Shown here one piece after another: positions 26,088 to 34,485 of a stretch of DNA of 64,000 nt. Origin of the DNA: Thermoprotei archaeon (GTDB taxonomy: Archaea; Thermoproteota; Thermoprotei; QMSL01; B3-G16); the NCBI GenBank assembly GCA_021162845.1, contig JAGGXX010000027.1, positions 60,957-124,956 on the forward strand. The letters are read 5' to 3'. The notes under the pieces were generated by a model. That model was given only the letters and a program-made list of their open reading frames with translations, was not told the origin of the DNA and did no database searches. The stretch's first letter is position 1. Each line of letters starts with the position of its first letter. The position numbers were made by a program, and so were the translations under genes.

Positions 26088-28956
26088 CCCATCTTAAGAT
26101 CCACATCCTTATAAGGGATACGGGTTCTGAGAGGCGTCTAGCTAGGAAGCGTCTGGCTAGGAACTCCCATTTCCTCCTAGGGGGGTTTGGGCTTAAGCAC
26201 TTAATCCTGAGCAGTAGATCGCATAAACCATCACGTTCCCTACATGTTATCGTTCCCTTAGCCCTTACGGGTCCCTCACCATATTGTACGATTAGGAACG
26301 AGAGGGATGGAGAGGGAATGCTCCTTAACGATAGATCAGTAAATGAGATATACTGGCTCCTATAGGAGGACATGTTGTGCCTGAGGAATCCTAATAGATC
26401 ATTTACCATGGAGGTGGGGATCGTTATTGGAAGCCTGAGCTCGTATTCGCCCTTCGCTGAATCGTAGGAATCGAAACGCCATTTCCTCCTTAGAGAGGGC
26501 GTTGTAATGCGGGATGCCCTTAGAGCGGGGATCAATGCCGCTAATGCCGAAAATGCACCGCAGAGCGATATCAGCAGAGGAGGCCAATACCAGGAATACT
26601 TAGCGGAGAGAGCTAGTCCCGTCCCCCAAAGGGGAAGGAACCCGTAGATCGTTAGGCCTATTACGTAGCCTGAGAAGCCCCCTGTGAGGCCTAATAAGAG
26701 ATATTCGACCATGAAGAGCGCGGTTAGTTGAGAGGGGTTCATACCAACAGCTAATAGTACCTTAGCTTCATGCCTCCTTTCGTAGACGGTGTTCAGGGCG
26801 GAAGAGAATACGAGTAGAAATGCGAGCGCTAAGATGGGTACTAGGAACTCCACACCGAATATATCAGCCGTAAGGGTCATGAACACCAGAAATGAACTAC
26901 CCCCCTTAGAGTACAGGGTCGGGGAATTCAGGTTTAATGCCAGAAACATAGCCGTCTTCTCAGGGTCGGAGGAGAAGGCGAAAATACGGGTTATGGAGGT
27001 ATATGGCAAGGTCAAGGCTTTCTTCCAGTTCAGCAATACTATTTCGTCGGGAAGGCAATATGCCAGCGCGTAAATGGGCCTTCCTCCTGGCCCCTTCTCG
27101 ATGACTATCCTCATCGGCGTTATTCGCGAGCGGTCAATATCGTGTAGGTTATAGATGGCTTTGTCACGTATTATGGCGACTACTTCATATTCCTCATCAT
27201 AAAGTACAACTCGTGACCTCAGGTCCAGCCCTAGGCTTTCAGCTAATGACTCGCTAATGGCTATGCCTCTTCCGTTAAGTCCTGAGAGATCGCCCTTAAG
27301 TAGGCCTCCTCTAAGCTGGTTAACGAGGGGATCGTTAATCGGATCGAAACCTATTAGACCGTAAAGGGGCAGTGATTCATCCCTGAGGGGGGAACGTACG
27401 AAGGTCAGGGGCATAAGGGCGGGTAAAGAGACTACTAGAGGAGACAACCTCCTGGCACCAAGATCTTTAAGCATGGAGAGGAAGGATGGATCTAGTTCCC
27501 TCAGGGGGGCCTTCTTGATCTTAAGACCTAAGGCTTCAATGAGGTATTGCTTGAATATACCTGAGGGAGTCGTCCCCCTGACGAAAAAGGAGCCAGATGG
27601 CAAGGAGATGCCCGTTTTATGCGTATATAATGCTTGTTTGAAGGATATCGAAGTGAACACAGTTAATGATACAGCCAGGAGAGTTATGGACAATACCGTC
27701 AACATATGACGCGAGAACCTGCTCCTTAGATCACCCTTCATCAGCCGTAGATAAATGTAAGGCTTACAGAGCAGCCAGAGAAAACAGGGAGATAATATTG
27801 CTGGTATCAGAAAAAGCGCATCCACTGTAACTATAAATAGCCTCAGGGGAGGGAGGACGGCAAAGAAGAGGAGGAGAAGAACATATGAGGTGGAGGTGGA
27901 TGCTAAATACCTCAGTAATCGATGCTCCACGAATATCGACACTACCATAGCGGAGATTAAGGATGTAATCATGCTTATTATGAGCAGAAGTACCCTGGCC
28001 TCACGTAGAAGCCTTGAGATGCTACTCATTACATAGATTACATCCATGTAGGCCTTGCGTATGCTAATAAGGGCATCTGGATAGGCGGATAGACCACTGA
28101 GCTCTGATGCCTCTTTAAGGTAACGAGAGGCCTTGTTAAGTAGGGCTATTTCCTCGCCTAGATAGAGGCCGGATTCATAGAGCTTGTTAAGGATGTTCCT
28201 AATGTGAAGTACTATATCCTCATAGATCACGAGGTAATTACGTATCACTATGTCCTCTAGCCTGAGGTGAAGGGACTCCATTCTCTTAACTTTAAGAGAA
28301 CCATTTGTGGGGAACGTTATCGTGCTAATCCCCCTAGCTAGCGCCCGCATGGCAATTACGTCCTCTAGCACCTCGTTTACCGGTATATCCGATAATTCGC
28401 TTAGATAAGGGAGCTGTTCGCCTTCCAGATATGCCCTTAGGCAGATGCTAAAGGGTACGTTAGCTGGCACTAACGCTTCATTAGCGGGAAGACCTAGTAT
28501 AGAAGAGGCCTCTGAGAAGGCGCCGAAATTCAGTAGGGTATACTTAGGAAGGACCCCTTGTGGCATAACGTGTATCGTAAAGTACCTAACCACTATGGCA
28601 GGCTCAACAAGTACTAAGCTACCGTTGAGCATAAGATTACCGCAAGGCACTAGGTACACGATTATCGGGCTGAAGCTCCCGTTTAACCTCACTTTAGCTG
28701 GCATATAGTCGTAACCATTCACGTCAGCATGGTATATGAGGAGCGTAGCAGGAAACCTACTGACATTCAATGAGAACATGCCCCTTCTATCGCTGAAGAT
28801 GGTGATGTTCTCATTAAGTAGGAGGATGCGCGCGTGACTTATTGGTTCATTAGTGAAGAAGTCCCGTATTTCGCCCCTGATCACATGTAGGTCGGGATTA
28901 TAAGTTGATACGATCAAGACTTGTGCCAATAGGAGGAGTACGTTAAGAGCCTTCAT
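26062..28956 (-). CDS. FtsX/MacB-type permease with N-terminal extracellular domains (964 aa)
   Basis: A signal peptide is followed by a carboxypeptidase-regulatory-like beta domain (VIRGEIRDFFTNEPISHARILLLNENITIF) and a long helical extracellular region. Membrane helices follow, then an MacB-type ectodomain (GIAISESLAESLGLDLRSRVVLYDEEYEVVAIIRDK) and the FtsX transmembrane block (LIPALRASRITTPSLRRKW). FtsX permeases pair with an ATPase to export lipids or drive envelope machinery; no such ATPase gene is adjacent. The gene overlaps the upstream transglutaminase gene by 14 nt, so the two are co-expressed. It overlaps the convergent rimK-like gene by 26 nt. Confidence 0.78.
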   Translation of the reverse strand: MKALNVLLLLAQVLIVSTYNPDLHVIRGEIRDFFTNEPISHARILLLNENITIFSDRRGMFSLNVSRFPATLLIYHADVNGYDYMPAKVRLNGSFSPIIVYLVPCGNLMLNGSLVLVEPAIVVRYFTIHVMPQGVLPKYTLLNFGAFSEASSILGLPANEALVPANVPFSICLRAYLEGEQLPYLSELSDIPVNEVLEDVIAMRALARGISTITFPTNGSLKVKRMESLHLRLEDIVIRNYLVIYEDIVLHIRNILNKLYESGLYLGEEIALLNKASRYLKEASELSGLSAYPDALISIRKAYMDVIYVMSSISRLLREARVLLLIISMITSLISAMVVSIFVEHRLLRYLASTSTSYVLLLLFFAVLPPLRLFIVTVDALFLIPAILSPCFLWLLCKPYIYLRLMKGDLRSRFSRHMLTVLSITLLAVSLTVFTSISFKQALYTHKTGISLPSGSFFVRGTTPSGIFKQYLIEALGLKIKKAPLRELDPSFLSMLKDLGARRLSPLVVSLPALMPLTFVRSPLRDESLPLYGLIGFDPINDPLVNQLRGGLLKGDLSGLNGRGIAISESLAESLGLDLRSRVVLYDEEYEVVAIIRDKAIYNLHDIDRSRITPMRIVIEKGPGGRPIYALAYCLPDEIVLLNWKKALTLPYTSITRIFAFSSDPEKTAMFLALNLNSPTLYSKGGSSFLVFMTLTADIFGVEFLVPILALAFLLVFSSALNTVYERRHEAKVLLAVGMNPSQLTALFMVEYLLLGLTGGFSGYVIGLTIYGFLPLWGTGLALSAKYSWYWPPLLISLCGAFSALAALIPALRASRITTPSLRRKWRFDSYDSAKGEYELRLPITIPTSMVNDLLGFLRHNMSSYRSQYISFTDLSLRSIPSPSLSFLIVQYGEGPVRAKGTITCRERDGLCDLLLRIKCLSPNPPRRKWEFLARRFLARRLSEPVSLIRMWILRWATRNHQRP

Positions 28957-30070
28957 TTCCGATCCTCTTGAACTTACCTATGAGCGAGATTATGAGTAGG
29001 AAGATAAGGAGTAAGGGAAGGACGACTATCAATAGGATGCGACCGATTCTTAAGACTTCAGCGGGTAAGAGGAAGCTCCCCGACCTCACAGGCTGTATGT
29101 TAATCGATGAGGAAAACCATACATCGTCCTTAAGACGAGTCCACTCTTCTGACCCTAAGAGGAAGCCCTCATCGTCGGGTATCATAGGCGATACTATGTC
29201 GTTAACCCCATCCTCTATATAGAAGGCTATATAGTTTTCCGGTACCATTCCAAGCTCAAGGTTAATCGACGTCTCGTTAAGAAATGTAGTTTCCAGAGGC
29301 ATCCACGCCCTTTCTCCAGGAAGCCAGACCTCTACCCATGCATGACCCGAAAATACAGGTTTCCCCGCCACATAGCCTAAGAGAACCCATCCCCAGACCC
29401 TTCTAGCTGGAATGCCCAGCGAACGAGCAATTGTTATGAATACATCGGCGTATTCGGAGCAGTCACCTCGAAAGTCTCGCAAGACATTAGAAGCACCTCT
29501 TCTATACCTTAGTTGTGTGTACTTCATGTGCTTCTGGATATATCTTCTAAGGCTATCTAGTACCTCTCCTAATGTCATGTTAAGTGATAAAAGGACGTTG
29601 AACGCATCAATGACCCTTACTACGACGGGATCCGTGTAATTCCACCATTTAGTCGGTAATGTAAAGCGTGAGAGGGAGGTGGCATGTAGTGAATCTAAGT
29701 AAGATGCAAACGATAAGGAGAGAGACGGAAAATGAGCCGCGCCCTTAATACGCAACCTACAGATTACCTTAATACACGCCTGCTTGAAACGTGCTATGAC
29801 AAGCCTAAAGCGTAAGAAGGTATTAGGGCCACAGGTTATCAGCTGAAAGGAAGGAGGGTCGGATTTTATGATGCGAGATTCCTGCCATGAGGTATTTGGT
29901 GGCACGGGTACTTCAATAAACTTGACAATTGAGTCTCTATCCCCCCTATATTCGAGGAAGAGTACTTCGCGAAGCTCATAGCTAACCTCGCTAGTCGAGG
30001 AAAAGCAGGGATATCTTATCATAAGCGAAAGTAGCATGAGGAGCTCTATTAAAGCGAGAAGCTCACTCAT
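28943..30070 (-). CDS. Membrane-anchored transglutaminase-like protein
   Basis: The 375-aa protein has an N-terminal signal/anchor, a beta-rich domain, and a transglutaminase-like catalytic core (DFRGDCSEYADVFITIARSLGIPARRVWG with Cys, SGHAWVEVWLPGERAWMPLETTF with His and the following acidic/Thr part). It ends in a C-terminal membrane helix (about 340-362) and a basic tail. Archaeal relatives act as extracellular cysteine peptidases or transpeptidases on surface proteins. Translational overlap with the FtsX-type permease suggests a joint role in envelope maintenance. The catalytic Cys-His pair is present, so activity is plausible. Confidence 0.82.
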   Translation of the reverse strand: MSELLALIELLMLLSLMIRYPCFSSTSEVSYELREVLFLEYRGDRDSIVKFIEVPVPPNTSWQESRIIKSDPPSFQLITCGPNTFLRFRLVIARFKQACIKVICRLRIKGAAHFPSLSLSFASYLDSLHATSLSRFTLPTKWWNYTDPVVVRVIDAFNVLLSLNMTLGEVLDSLRRYIQKHMKYTQLRYRRGASNVLRDFRGDCSEYADVFITIARSLGIPARRVWGWVLLGYVAGKPVFSGHAWVEVWLPGERAWMPLETTFLNETSINLELGMVPENYIAFYIEDGVNDIVSPMIPDDEGFLLGSEEWTRLKDDVWFSSSINIQPVRSGSFLLPAEVLRIGRILLIVVLPLLLIFLLIISLIGKFKRIGNEGS

Positions 30071-30223
30071 CTGATCCCACTACCAGCCTCTCGATAAATA
30101 AATTCCTGGTTGTATTATTTAATCTTGTTCCAATAATACAAATAGATATTGCATAATGTAAAATTATACGAAGACCTTTATCATCATGCAGGCGAAGCTA
30201 GCAGGATAGCTCAGCACAATAAC

Positions 30224-30231
30224 TATTTAAG
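30224..30231 (+). promoter_or_regulatory. TATA box of the arginine decarboxylase gene
   Basis: TATTTAAG lies about 35-42 nt before the GTG at 30266, leaving a short leader that includes the purine-rich site ahead of the start. Confidence 0.35.
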
Positions 30232-30265
30232 CGTCTACATGTGGTGAGTAAAGGAAATGTGAGGT

Positions 30266-30808
30266 GTGGCATGTATGACGATAGAGGACCCACAACTACC
30301 CAGGTACTTCTTCGTAACGGGAGGCAAAGCCCTAAGCCCTATATCATCGCTTAATGCCTTTGATGAAGCCCTCCTTAAAGCCGGAATAGCGCAATGTAAT
30401 TTAGTTCCTGTCTCATCTATCCTACCATCACAAGCAATTGAGGTTGAGTACGTACGCCTGACGCCAGGCGTTATAGCTTTTACTATAATGGCTAGGATAG
30501 AGGGAGGAGAGGGAGAGACGCTTAGTGCAGGAGTTGCATGGGCTTTTGGCACTGATAATGAAGGGACTAGGTACGGGCTCGTCGTTGAAGCTTACGGTCA
30601 TAAGGGCGAGGAAGAATTAAGGGAGAGTTTACATCAGAAATTGACGCGGATGGCAGAGGTTAGGAGCATGAGGCTTGAGAAAGTTAAGTACAGGATCGAA
30701 TACATAGAATCCGTTCCAGCTGGGATGTACGGTTCGGCGCTAGCGGCGGTTATCTTCGTACCTAGAGTAGACTATGATAAAGTTGAGCTAAGGCACGAGA
30801 AGCGCTAA
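30266..30808 (+). CDS. pdaD: Pyruvoyl-dependent arginine decarboxylase
   Basis: The protein decarboxylates arginine to agmatine, the first step of archaeal polyamine synthesis. The sequence YFFVTGGKALSPISSLNAFDEAL and the self-cleavage site LVPVSSILP (cleavage between the two serines gives the pyruvoyl group) are diagnostic. SAGVAWAFG and MYGSALAAVIFVPR also fit. The 180-aa proenzyme is of normal size. The start may be GTG 30266 or ATG 30275. It is convergent with the ornithine carbamoyltransferase gene and overlaps its end by 21 nt, so two arginine-related genes face each other. Confidence 0.93.
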   Translation: MACMTIEDPQLPRYFFVTGGKALSPISSLNAFDEALLKAGIAQCNLVPVSSILPSQAIEVEYVRLTPGVIAFTIMARIEGGEGETLSAGVAWAFGTDNEGTRYGLVVEAYGHKGEEELRESLHQKLTRMAEVRSMRLEKVKYRIEYIESVPAGMYGSALAAVIFVPRVDYDKVELRHEKR

Positions 30809-31723
30809 AATGGCCATTTCGGTATAAAGCCTGTTTTCCGCCTGATCCCACACCACCGAATGGAGGGGGTCATCTATTACCTCAGGCGCCACCTCCTCTC
30901 CTCTATGTGCGGGAAGGCAGTGCATGAATATGAAATCGGGCTTCGCTAGTTTGGTGAGCCCCTTAGTGACCTGCCATCCTTTAAAGTCCCTAAGCCGCTT
31001 CTCTTTTTCGGCCTCCCTACCCATCGAGATGAATACATCGGTATATATAACGTCTGCATCTTTAATGGCCTCTGAAGGTGAATCATGCAGCTCTATCTTA
31101 GAGCCAGATCGATGCGCGTTCTCCATGGCGTCATTTATTATGTCAGGATCTGGCTCATAACCCCTAGGGGTGGCTATTGATATGTTGATACCCATCTTGG
31201 AGCAGGCTATCAAAAGCGAGTGACAGACGTTATTGTACCCGTCGCCTACATAGGCTACCTTCACCCCCTTAATAACACCCTTTTTCTCAAGGATTGTCAT
31301 TAGATCGGCTAGCGCCTGACAGGGATGGTATAGGTTGGTGAGAGCGTTGATCACAGGGACTTCGGAATAAGAGGCGAGTTCTAGTAGTTGATCATGCTTT
31401 AAGAGCCGAGCCACTATGGCATCTACATACCTAGAGAGGACACGAGCGGTATCACTGATATCCTCTCCCCTTGATAATTGTAGCTCTCTAGGCCTCATGT
31501 ATATGGGCAATGCCCCTAATCTGAAAGCTGCTACCTCAAAGCTTACCCTAGTTCTAGTAGAAGGAAGAGCGAAGAGCATGGCTATGCTTTTATCCTTAAG
31601 GGCTTTTGGCACAGCATTGCTCTTAGAGAGAAGTTTGTACTCCCTCGCTAAATCTATTAAGAGCTTTATTTCATCCCGGGTAAAATCCTGTAACGTTATC
31701 AGGTCTCTTCCCTTCAAGCTCAT
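30788..31723 (-). CDS. argF: Ornithine carbamoyltransferase
   Basis: The 311-aa enzyme makes citrulline from ornithine and carbamoyl phosphate in arginine synthesis. It has the carbamoyl-phosphate loop STRTRVSFEVAAFRLGA, the HPCQALADL motif and the ornithine-binding FMHCLPAHRGEEV. It lies 23 nt downstream of the nuoN-like gene in the same direction, so it may be the last gene of the hydrogenase/complex I operon, an unexpected partnership. Identity is clear. Confidence 0.95.
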   Translation of the reverse strand: MSLKGRDLITLQDFTRDEIKLLIDLAREYKLLSKSNAVPKALKDKSIAMLFALPSTRTRVSFEVAAFRLGALPIYMRPRELQLSRGEDISDTARVLSRYVDAIVARLLKHDQLLELASYSEVPVINALTNLYHPCQALADLMTILEKKGVIKGVKVAYVGDGYNNVCHSLLIACSKMGINISIATPRGYEPDPDIINDAMENAHRSGSKIELHDSPSEAIKDADVIYTDVFISMGREAEKEKRLRDFKGWQVTKGLTKLAKPDFIFMHCLPAHRGEEVAPEVIDDPLHSVVWDQAENRLYTEMAILALLVP

Positions 31724-31746
31724 CCATCACACCGACCTGAGGATGC

Positions 31747-33231
31747 TCAGGGAGATATTATCAGAGGGGCCCTGCCTAGTGAGTTCTTAACGGCCTCAGA
31801 GAGCCACTCTACGAAAGGTGAGGGCACTAAGCCTATTGCTATACACAATAGGGTTAGACATAAGATCGGGAACAACGCCGAGGAGGGAAGAGCTCGAGCA
31901 GTCATTTCGACCTTAGGCTTCCTAAACATCACCTGTAAAACTCGAAGGTAATAAGCAACAGATATGGCACTGTTTATTATGGCTACGATGGCAAGCCAGG
32001 CAAGACCAGAACCAAAAGCGGCGGCTATTAAGATGAACTTACTGATGAACCCGTTAAGACCTGGGATCCCCGCTAGCGAGAGGAGGCCTATGCTCGTGGC
32101 AAAGGCTAATTCATGTGATACCCTGCCGAACCCCTCCAACTTGTCAAGGGATACACTTTCATATCCCCTCCTTAGCTCACCCGTACAGAAGAAGACCAGT
32201 GGCTTCATTAATGCATGATTGAGAGCATGGAAGAGCGCACCTAATATGCCGTAGGGAGTACCCACTGCTATGCCTACAAGGATATAGCCAATATGACTTA
32301 TGCTCGAATAAGCGAATAGCCTCTTTAAATTCTTTTGGAGTAAGGCCGTGATGTTACCTAACGTCATCGTGATAGCAGCTAGAAATGATATAAAGACATC
32401 GAGACCGGGTAGCGGGAAGATCAAGAAGTAAATGCGTAGTAAGGCGTATATCCCGGCCTTAGATGCTATTCCTGAAAGGAAGGCCGTTATAGGGTCTATT
32501 GTCTCCTGGTAGACGTCTGGAGCCCATGTGTGGAACGGAACTACAGCTGCTTTAAAGCCGAACGCAACCGTGAAGAATATGACCGCTAGATAGACCATGC
32601 TGAGATCCCCCTCATAGCTTAATGCTCTTTGTACGCCAATGAAGTCCAGATGACCCGTAGAGCCATAGGTCAGGGATATGGCGTATATTATGAAAGCAGA
32701 GGAGGTAGCGCTCATTATGAGGTATTTAGTGCCAGCCTCAAGGCTGAGGGGTTCGGATCTCCTCAGGAAGATCAGTGCATATAACGTAATGCTCATTAAC
32801 TCCCATGATGCGAAAAGGGATATCAAGTCCCCAACCGTGAACAGGAGGAATAGCGAGGCCATTACTAGGTTAAGGAGGGAATAGTAAAGCTCCGGAGCGT
32901 CATCCTCCTTGAGTATATGCATGGAGTATAGGGCCACTAGTATGCCTAAGCCCAACGCTAGGCATATGAAGAACACGGATATGTAATCCACGTAGAGTGA
33001 TGAGAGGAACGTAGTCCTGAGAAACGACGTTACTAGAACTGGTCTTCGCGAAATCCAGAGAAGGCCATGAGGCATGATGACTAAGAGTAATGAGATGATA
33101 TGCGAGGCTACGGTTATAACTAGCGATAGGTTAAGTATTCTCTTGTATTCACGTAGGGCCTTCGTGAAGGGCGATAATATGGAAGCAGCCAGTAAGGGTA
33201 TTAGAGGGGCATAATAGGGTAGCAACTCCAT
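31747..33231 (-). CDS. NuoN/FpoN-like proton-pumping subunit
   Basis: The 494-aa antiporter-like subunit has about 14 helices. Diagnostic stretches are LISLFASWELMSITLYAL (TM5 glutamate), FKAAVVPFHTWAPDVYQETIDPITAFLSGIASKAG (TM7-8 lysine/His), KNLKRLFAYSSISHIGYILVGIAVG and NHALMKPLVFFCTGELRR. It forms one of three ion-translocating modules with the L and M subunits. It is the last membrane subunit of the minus-strand operon, 4 nt after the K gene. Confidence 0.92.
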   Translation of the reverse strand: MELLPYYAPLIPLLAASILSPFTKALREYKRILNLSLVITVASHIISLLLVIMPHGLLWISRRPVLVTSFLRTTFLSSLYVDYISVFFICLALGLGILVALYSMHILKEDDAPELYYSLLNLVMASLFLLFTVGDLISLFASWELMSITLYALIFLRRSEPLSLEAGTKYLIMSATSSAFIIYAISLTYGSTGHLDFIGVQRALSYEGDLSMVYLAVIFFTVAFGFKAAVVPFHTWAPDVYQETIDPITAFLSGIASKAGIYALLRIYFLIFPLPGLDVFISFLAAITMTLGNITALLQKNLKRLFAYSSISHIGYILVGIAVGTPYGILGALFHALNHALMKPLVFFCTGELRRGYESVSLDKLEGFGRVSHELAFATSIGLLSLAGIPGLNGFISKFILIAAAFGSGLAWLAIVAIINSAISVAYYLRVLQVMFRKPKVEMTARALPSSALFPILCLTLLCIAIGLVPSPFVEWLSEAVKNSLGRAPLIISP

Positions 33232-33235
33232 CTCA

Positions 33236-33541
33236 TCACCACCTCAGGCGCCTTAACTTGCTTGTATCAAGGGAGCCGTAAACGCGATATAGGTTCAGCA
33301 TGACAGCTAACATTACAGCTAACGCACAGGCCTCAATAGCTATTAGGACTATTACTGAGGCCTCTCCGATAGGATCCACGAAGCCTGAACTGAGGGCGAA
33401 CGCTATAATGTTAAGGTTAGCACTATGGAACATTATCTCTAACGCCATCACCATACGGAGCATTTCCTTACGTCCGATAAGCCCGTATAGCCCTATCACC
33501 AAGAGGATGACCGATGTTGTTAGGAAGAGGGTGAGTAGCAT
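33236..33541 (-). CDS. NuoK/FpoK-like subunit
   Basis: The 101-aa, three-helix protein has the K-subunit pattern IGRKEMLRMVMALEIMFHSANLNIIAFA, with the conserved membrane glutamates of TM2-3 (ALEIMFHSANLN; VLIAIEACALAVMLAVM). It couples the L/M/N modules to the H subunit in complex I-like machines. The gene is 7 nt from the J C-terminal-half gene and 4 nt from nuoN. Confidence 0.9.
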   Translation of the reverse strand: MLLTLFLTTSVILLVIGLYGLIGRKEMLRMVMALEIMFHSANLNIIAFALSSGFVDPIGEASVIVLIAIEACALAVMLAVMLNLYRVYGSLDTSKLRRLRW

Positions 33542-33548
33542 TACTCAA

Positions 33549-33767
33549 TCACCTCAAGATGCGTTCTCTAACCAAGATTAATATGGAGAGAATTGTCGCC
33601 AGGACTATCAGGCCCTGTATCATTATTGGAAGCCAGAAGAACCTCCACATGATGTAGGGTACTGGAGCATGAGAGGAGGCCTCAACTTTCACGCTACACG
33701 AGGTTAAGAAGTATAAGAGAGATAGCGCTAGGAGGGCTAAGAGACATGCAAGGAGCACGTTCCTCAA
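33549..33767 (-). CDS. NuoJ/FpoJ C-terminal half (separate gene)
   Basis: The 72-aa protein has two helices (about 3-22 and 44-66) with a hydrophilic link (SSHAPVPYIMWRFFWLPIM). It matches the last two helices of NuoJ in position and size. Together with the next gene upstream it makes up one NuoJ of about 150 aa. A split J (J1/J2) is also known from methanogen Fpo operons, so this is likely functional rather than a frameshift. Confidence 0.7.
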   Translation of the reverse strand: MRNVLLACLLALLALSLLYFLTSCSVKVEASSHAPVPYIMWRFFWLPIMIQGLIVLATILSILILVRERILR

Positions 33768-33773
33768 GCGCGC

Positions 33774-34007
33774 TCACCTCTTAAGCATGTATACCGCAAC
33801 TAACATGAGCACCGTCATGGCACCTGAATAAACCGAGAGCTCAAAGACCGCCACGTAATTAGCTCCCATGACGAAGTATAGTAGCCCTATTGATATCGTG
33901 AAGCATAAGAGCGATAATATTGCGTGAAACGAATCACGCAACTTTAAGCTGAGAAAGGCAGAGATCATAGCTATGACACATAGCACGAGTTCCACGATGC
34001 CTATCAT
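33774..34007 (-). CDS. NuoJ/FpoJ N-terminal half (separate gene)
   Basis: The 77-aa, three-helix protein has the J-subunit signature around ANYVAVFELSVYSGAMTVLMLVAVYMLKR, equivalent to the 'vYvGAi.VL' helix of NuoJ that holds the pi-bulge region. It is preceded by GAGGAAGG. A TATA-like TTTAAATTAA sits about 30 nt upstream in the 66-nt gap after the I gene, so a second promoter for J-K-N-argF is possible. Confidence 0.82.
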   Translation of the reverse strand: MIGIVELVLCVIAMISAFLSLKLRDSFHAILSLLCFTISIGLLYFVMGANYVAVFELSVYSGAMTVLMLVAVYMLKR

Positions 34008-34032
34008 AGGCCTTCCTCATTCACGTTTCTTA

Positions 34033-34042
34033 ATTTAAATCC
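34033..34042 (-). promoter_or_regulatory. Possible internal TATA box ahead of the J-K-N genes
   Basis: A/T-only TTTAAATTAA lies 26-35 nt before the J start at 34007, in the only sizeable gap of the operon. It could supply extra transcription of the membrane subunits. Confidence 0.25.
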
Positions 34043-34073
34043 GGACATCTAATATGCTAATTTAAGCTTAGTT

Positions 34074-34478
34074 TTAACCTTTACTAAGCTCTCGACCTCC
34101 CTTATTACCCTTCTTAACGAAGGGAGGGGCAACTACAGACCCTTCCTTATCATAGCTTGCAAGCTCATATTCGTGGGTAAAGCTTATGACCTTACGAGGA
34201 CAGACAAGCGCACATTGCCCACAGAAGATGCACTTATACAGATGAACCAGGGGCCTTCTACTACGTATGTCCTTCTTGCCTGGGGGATTTACCATGGTTA
34301 TAGCTAAGGCAGGACAGACCCTTGCACAGAGCCCGCAACCTATACAGTTATCATAATCTATAGTTATCCTTCCCCTGAAGCGTTCAGGAAGTTCCTTCCT
34401 CTCCTGAGGATACTTTAGGGTAACTGGGCGGCTTATTATATTCCTCAACACCTCTTTGATCACGGACATGTTAACCAC
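34074..34478 (-). CDS. NuoI/FpoI/EchF-like 2[4Fe-4S] subunit
   Basis: The 134-aa protein has two ferredoxin-type motifs, CIGCGLCARVCP (Cys 45-55) and CIFCGQCALVCP, followed by VISFTHEYELASYDKEG, the usual C-terminal region. It passes electrons, probably from reduced ferredoxin, to the proximal cluster on the B subunit. No NuoE, F or G is in the window, so a ferredoxin-type donor is more likely than NADH. It follows the H gene with 7 nt between them. Confidence 0.92.
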   Translation of the reverse strand: MVNMSVIKEVLRNIISRPVTLKYPQERKELPERFRGRITIDYDNCIGCGLCARVCPALAITMVNPPGKKDIRSRRPLVHLYKCIFCGQCALVCPRKVISFTHEYELASYDKEGSVVAPPFVKKGNKGGRELSKG

Positions 34479-34485
34479 CCCACTT

